Below, one piece after another: positions 9,074-11,498 of a stretch of 11,498 nucleotides of DNA; the first letter of the stretch is position 1, and each line of letters starts with the position of its first letter. Made by a program: the position numbers and the translations under genes. Below the pieces are notes generated by a model that was not told the origin of the DNA, searched no databases, and was given only the letters and a program-made list of their open reading frames with translations. Origin of the DNA: Betaproteobacteria bacterium (GTDB lineage: Bacteria > Pseudomonadota > Gammaproteobacteria > Burkholderiales > SG8-41). Where the stretch lies: contig JAHZNX010000047.1 of assembly GCA_020028375.1 (NCBI GenBank), positions 1 through 11,498 on the forward strand. The letters run 5' to 3'.

Positions 9074-9295
9074 ATGAACAAGTACGGATTCAAGATCAGG
9101 ACTCGCGGCGGCTCCCTGGTGGAGAACCTCCAGGTGCAGGCGCGCGACCCGGCCGAGGCCGAACAGAAGATCAGGCAGATCTATCACCATTGCGAGGTCC
9201 TGGAGTGCAAGGAGATCACTCCAACGCTCCGGAAGGAGGGACTCGACCTCGAGGACGTGGTCGCCCTGATCAACAAACAACAACAGGAGAAGTGA
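9074..9295 (+). CDS. small conserved-looking protein of unknown function (73 residues)
   Basis: I do not recognise a named family. The protein is soluble and charged, with no signal or membrane segment. Its layout suggests a beta strand (KYGFKIRTR), a second strand (LVENLQVQA), a helix (DPAEAEQKIRQIY), a third strand (HHCEVLECKEI) and a C-terminal helix (DLEDVVALINKQQQ), so it is a compact beta-beta-alpha-beta-like unit. His38, His39, Cys40 and Cys45 sit close together, but there are too few ligands to call a zinc site. Codon use resembles its neighbours and a weak GACGGG-like ribosome site lies upstream. It starts 25 nt after the carbonic-anhydrase-like gene. Its TGA stop is the first triplet of the heptamer hairpin at 9293-9338. 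Confidence 0.7.
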   Translation: MNKYGFKIRTRGGSLVENLQVQARDPAEAEQKIRQIYHHCEVLECKEITPTLRKEGLDLEDVVALINKQQQEK

Positions 9296-9338
9296 GCGGT
9301 GAGTGGTGGGCGGTCTGCCGCTTACCGCTGACCGCTCA
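9293..9338. repeat. inverted heptamer-repeat hairpin shared by two convergent stop codons
   Basis: The left arm holds three 7-bp units (TGAGCGG, TGAGTGG, TGGGCGG; 9293-9313). A 4-nt loop TCTG (9314-9317) separates them from three units on the right arm (CCGCTTA, CCGCTGA, CCGCTCA; 9318-9338). The outer units pair perfectly. The inner ones pair as RNA with a few G-U wobbles and one G-G mismatch, giving a stem of about 21 bp. The first TGA is the stop codon of the 73-residue gene and the last TCA is the stop codon of the ParA-like gene read from the other strand. It probably acts as a bidirectional 3'-end structure; no T-tract is present. Confidence 0.75.
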
Positions 9339-10100
9339 CCCAAGGAACCCGCAGATCTGCAATTCGTCGAGGAGCGCCGTGTAATCGCGCGCGCCGCGGC
9401 TTTCGGGCGCATGCCCGAATACGCTGCGGTTGTGGAACGGGCTCTCGGCCAGGCTCACGTTCTCGGCAATGCGCGTCTCGCAGACATCGGCACCGAAACG
9501 CTCCCTCATCTGCCGGTCGATGGCCCACGACATCTTGCGCCGCCTATCGAAGCGCGTCAGGAGAAAGCGCCGTTCGATGCGCTTCTTGAGCACCTGCTCG
9601 AGGGCCTTCAACGTCCGCTCCGTCTGAAGCGCCCCCTTGATCGACAGATAATCGGTGGAAATCGGCACCAGCACCCGGTCCGCCGCGAAGACGCTGTTCA
9701 GCGACAGCACCCCCAGCATGGGGCAGGCGTCCATGATGATCGGCCGGTCGGTGTTGAGGTTCTCCTTGAGGATGCCGTAGTTGAGGCGGTTCAGCGCGTT
9801 CGGCCCCTTGCCGAACAGCGTGTCCACCTTGGCGAGATCCAGGTGCGAGGGAATGATCTTGAGCCCCCCGCCGGCAAGCTTGATGAGCCCGGCAAGAGAG
9901 GCCCCGACGGAGAAATAGCCATAGAGACTGCGCTCGGGCGCCGCTACGTTCACGTCGCAGATGGCGGTGAGGTGAGCCTGGGGATCGAGGTCGATTATCA
10001 GAGGATCGGCCCCGCGCCGGGCGAGGAGCGCTGCGAGGTTCAGCGCGGTGGTCGTCTTGCCGACGCCGCCTTTCTGATTGAAAACCGCCACTTTCGCCAC
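9336..10100 (-). CDS. orphan ParA/MinD-family ATPase
   Basis: This 254-residue protein is a deviant-Walker-A P-loop ATPase. The Walker A motif KGGVGKTTT spans residues 10-18, with the signature Lys10 and the catalytic Lys15. The Walker A' strand reads LIIDLDPQAH, and a switch-II-like segment reads PIIMDACPMLGVL, followed by ADRVLVPISTDYLSIKG. Relatives use ATP-dependent dimerisation and nonspecific DNA binding to segregate plasmids or chromosomes or to position protein complexes. No parB or other partner gene is next to it. The GTG at 10100 is chosen because it gives MAKVAVFNQKGG and has an excellent GGAGG seven bases upstream; a TTG at 10148 would add 16 atypical residues. It is convergent with the 73-residue gene and divergent from the GNAT pseudogene. 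Its cargo is unknown. Confidence 0.9.
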   Translation of the reverse strand: MAKVAVFNQKGGVGKTTTALNLAALLARRGADPLIIDLDPQAHLTAICDVNVAAPERSLYGYFSVGASLAGLIKLAGGGLKIIPSHLDLAKVDTLFGKGPNALNRLNYGILKENLNTDRPIIMDACPMLGVLSLNSVFAADRVLVPISTDYLSIKGALQTERTLKALEQVLKKRIERRFLLTRFDRRRKMSWAIDRQMRERFGADVCETRIAENVSLAESPFHNRSVFGHAPESRGARDYTALLDELQICGFLG

Positions 10101-10107
10101 CGGGTTT

Positions 10108-10112
10108 CCTCC
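10108..10112 (-). promoter_or_regulatory. ribosome-binding site deciding the ParA-like start
   Basis: On the minus strand GGAGG lies exactly seven bases before the GTG at 10100-10098. This near-ideal Shine-Dalgarno selects the GTG over the upstream TTG. Confidence 0.75.
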
Positions 10113-10129
10113 CCGATCAATCCCCTGGC

Positions 10130-10158
10130 AGCGTAAACTAGCGGCCAACCGGTTTCAA
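10130..10158 (-). promoter_or_regulatory. possible promoter of the ParA-like gene
   Basis: On the minus strand TTGAAA (10158-10153, five of six consensus bases) is followed after 17 bp by TACGCT (10135-10130, weak -10). Transcription would begin near 10123, leaving about 23 nt of leader containing the GGAGG site. Confidence 0.4.
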
Positions 10159-10229
10159 GCACATCCGTCACGCCGGCGCCACCGGCAGTCGGCATGCTGC
10201 TTGGGTAACGCCATGACTCCGGGGGAAAC

Positions 10230-10752
10230 ATGGAATTGATCCGGACCGAGGTTGATGGGGACGCCGCCGCCGTCCGCCACGTGCATTTGACCGCCTTCCC
10301 CACCGCGGCTGAGGCGGATCTCGTCGAGCGTCTGCGCGCGAGCGGCAAGGCAGTGGTCGCGCTGGTCGCCCTGGACGGGGACAGCCTCGTTGGCCACATC
10401 CTGTTCAGTCCCGTCGCGCTCAGGCCGCGGGCCGGCGCGGTGGGGCTGGGGCTCGCGCCCGTCGCCGTGCTGCCGGACCACGAGAAGCATGGGGTGGGCA
10501 GGCGTCTCATCCAGAACGGCCTTGCCGGTCGTGATCGGCGATCCGCCATACTACGGCCGGTTCGGGTTCGAGCCGGCGGAAAAGCACGGCCTGCGCAACG
10601 AATATGGTGCCGGCGAGGGATTCATGGTGTTCGAGCTGACCTCGGGCGCGCTTCCACCGCCGGGAACGCTGGTGAAATACGCGCCTGAATTTTCGGCCCT
10701 GCCGAAAATTCAAGGAGGAAAGCGGAAGGCGAAAGGAAGATCAATTAGGTAG
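10230..10752 (+). pseudogene. GNAT N-acetyltransferase (YhbS-like), broken by an internal out-of-frame deletion
   Basis: The first frame gives the N-terminal part of a YhbS-like GNAT: MELIRTEVDGD..., AEADLVERLRASG, GHILFSPVAL, and the acetyl-CoA segment GLAPVAVLPDHEKHGVGRRL, up to QNGLA near 10523. The C-terminal part continues in the +1 frame as VVIGDPPYYGRFGFEP and on to LVKYAPEF. In intact relatives such as E. coli YhbS about ten residues join the helix after the acetyl-CoA loop to the VV-x-L-GDP strand. Here they are missing as well as out of frame, so a deletion of about 26 or 29 nt explains both facts. Read from the ATG alone, the product ends at 10688 after 152 residues with a scrambled tail. 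The last codons of the second frame run into the hairpin and repeat DNA. A GGGGGA ribosome site precedes the ATG. Members acetylate small molecules or proteins; the substrate is unknown. Confidence 0.75.
10687..10711. repeat. perfect 11-bp inverted repeat with 3-nt loop
   Basis: GAATTTTCGGC (10687-10697), loop CCT, then GCCGAAAATTC (10701-10711). This very stable hairpin sits where the native GNAT reading frame would be expected to end. Neither strand has a T-tract behind it, so it is not a standard intrinsic terminator. It may be a remnant of a small palindromic element or a 3'-end stabiliser. Confidence 0.8.
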
Positions 10753-10819
10753 TGCCCCTTTTGCCTTTCGCCTTTCGCCTTTCGCCTTTCGCCTTTCGCC
10801 TTTCGCCTTTCGTCCTCCG
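10723..10819. repeat. inverted heptamer tandem-repeat array (CCTTTCG/CGAAAGG)
   Basis: The right side has seven perfect tandem copies of CCTTTCG (10764-10812) followed by a degenerate unit TCCTCCG (10813-10819). The left side has the reverse-complement units CGGAAGG (10723-10729) and CGAAAGG (10730-10736), preceded by purine-rich DNA that may be decayed units. A 27-nt non-repeat centre (10737-10763), containing the pseudogene's last stop, separates the arms. The arms can form a 14-bp stem, and the surplus right-hand copies suggest copy-number expansion by slippage. It lies between the GNAT pseudogene and the convergent permease gene. Confidence 0.85.
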
Positions 10820-10823
10820 CCTT

Positions 10824-10845
10824 GCTGACGGCGCCCGCCGTCAGC
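10824..10845 (-). terminator. stem-loop spanning the stop codon of the permease gene
   Basis: GCTGACGGCG (10824-10833) and CGCCGTCAGC (10836-10845) are perfect inverted repeats with a 2-nt centre. The permease stop codon (TGA, minus strand 10843-10841) lies inside the stem. No T-tract follows on the minus strand, so it may be an mRNA 3'-end structure rather than a classic intrinsic terminator. Confidence 0.5.
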
Positions 10846-11498
10846 CGAATAGCCCGCCGACGCGCGTGCCCGCCACGCGGTTGACCACGTAGAGGCTCGC
10901 GGCACAGAGCACGATCAGAATCACGCCGAGCGAGGCCGCCTGGCTGTGGGATCCCGCGATGTAGTAGGTGAAGATTCCGACGGGAATCATCTCCCAGCCG
11001 CCCAGCGTGAGGAACAGGGTGGCGGACGCCTCCTGGATCGACATGATGAAGGAAAACAGCGCGCCGACCAGGATGCCTTTCCACACCAGCGGCGCGGTAA
11101 CGTCACGGAACGTCCTCAGCTTCGTCGCGCCAACGTTCTCGGCGGCCTCTTCCATCGACTTGTGCACGAGCAAGAGCGACGAGTAGCTGCCGCGCACGGT
11201 GTACGGCAACCGGCGCACGGCGAGCACCAGCGGAAGAACGACCCACATGCTGGTGAGCGCAATATCGATTCCCGGCAGCGGATAGTGAAAAGCGCGGATG
11301 TAGGCGATCCCGATCGCGGTGCCCGGAATGGCGAGGATCAGCGTGGTGAGCGCATCCATCGCGCCCCGCCCCGGCGTCTGGGTCCGCCCCATGATCCACG
11401 CCATCGGCACCCCGATTACCAGGCAGATCAACACCGCTAATCCGGAAAACATGAGCGAGTTGATGATGAACTTGGGCGTCTCGAGGCTGACCTGCCTG
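10841..11498 (-). CDS. iron(III)-type ABC transporter permease, C-terminal part (5' end beyond window)
   Basis: The frame is open from the right edge of the window (peptide RQVSLETPKFIINSLMFSG) to the TGA at 10843-10841, giving about 218 residues of the C-terminal permease domain. At least five hydrophobic segments are visible (GLAVLICLVIGVPMAWIMG, ALTTLILAIPGTAIGIAYI, MWVVLPLVLAV, ILVGALFSFIMSI, LGVILIVLCAASLYVV). The ATPase-contacting EAA loop reads EEAAENVGATKLRTFRDVT followed by APLVWKG. The later QEASATLFLTLGG resembles the end of FbpB/SfuB-type ferric-iron permeases, which carry two fused permease domains; thiamine or aminoethylphosphonate importers are alternatives. The ATG at 11452 is internal, because clear family sequence continues upstream. 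The binding-protein and ATPase genes, if present, lie outside the window. Confidence 0.85.
   Translation of the reverse strand, partial: RQVSLETPKFIINSLMFSGLAVLICLVIGVPMAWIMGRTQTPGRGAMDALTTLILAIPGTAIGIAYIRAFHYPLPGIDIALTSMWVVLPLVLAVRRLPYTVRGSYSSLLLVHKSMEEAAENVGATKLRTFRDVTAPLVWKGILVGALFSFIMSIQEASATLFLTLGGWEMIPVGIFTYYIAGSHSQAASLGVILIVLCAASLYVVNRVAGTRVGGLFG

Noticed and set aside
8524..10100. A carboxysome-positioning (McdAB-like) locus, suggested by a carbonic-anhydrase-like gene near a ParA-like gene
   Set aside because: No shell, RuBisCO or McdB-like disordered/coiled-coil protein is visible, the ATPase is on the opposite strand, and gamma-CA-like YrdA proteins are widespread housekeeping proteins.
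10515..10535. Programmed ribosomal frameshift in the GNAT gene
   Set aside because: There is no slippery heptamer, and about ten conserved-position residues are missing at the junction, which frameshifting would not explain.
10040..10549. Minus-strand 169-codon frame spanning the ParA-like start and the GNAT 5' half
   Set aside because: It overlaps two better supported reading frames, carries no motif, and covers the divergent promoter region.
10764..10819. Heptamer array as a CRISPR
   Set aside because: Units are 7 bp with no spacers and no cas genes nearby; it is a simple tandem repeat.

Overview
The window is GC-rich, densely coded chromosomal DNA that looks betaproteobacterial. The evidence for this is gene content and order: a Trm112-like gene, then kdsB and adk (Gram-negative lipopolysaccharide and housekeeping genes), a pyrophosphate-dependent phosphofructokinase followed by a membrane H+-pyrophosphatase, a NitT/TauT-type ABC transporter, and a short gamma-carbonic-anhydrase-like gene. 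I cannot name a genus from sequence alone. No rRNA, tRNA, CRISPR array, transposase or phage gene was seen.

Region 1 (1-5635, + strand) is a tight run of six genes: the 3' end of a Trm112-family gene, kdsB, two tandem adenylate kinase paralogs, pfp and hppA. It has a nucleotide/pyrophosphate-energy theme. The adenylate kinases recycle AMP, which is made together with PPi by ligases and synthetases. The PPi-PFK uses PPi as phosphoryl donor in glycolysis, reversibly. The H+-PPase couples PPi hydrolysis to proton pumping. Diagnostic residues for PPi use (GGNDS, PKTVDND) and for K+-independent pumping (GNTTKAVT) are visible. A 20-bp palindromic hairpin followed by a T-rich tract ends this block.

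Region 2 (5688-8385, + strand) is a three-gene ABC importer: periplasmic binding protein, permease and ATPase. It has its own recognisable sigma70-like promoter. A hairpin with a T-tract between the binding-protein and permease genes probably acts as an attenuator. The substrate cannot be deduced.

Region 3 (8437-10158) holds a gamma-carbonic-anhydrase/YrdA-like gene with a TATAAT box, an unknown 73-residue protein on the + strand, and a convergent orphan ParA-type ATPase on the - strand.

Region 4 (10230-11498) holds a GNAT acetyltransferase pseudogene with a frame-breaking internal deletion, a patch of hairpins and 7-bp tandem repeats, and the 3' part of a convergent iron(III)-type ABC permease that runs off the window edge.

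The least expected structure lies in the two convergent gene junctions. Each holds an inverted arrangement of 7-bp tandem units. In the first (9293-9338) the element starts exactly at the stop codon of one gene and ends exactly at the stop codon of the other, so the repeat units supply both stops. The second (10723-10819) uses a different heptamer, CCTTTCG/CGAAAGG, in the same inverted layout.
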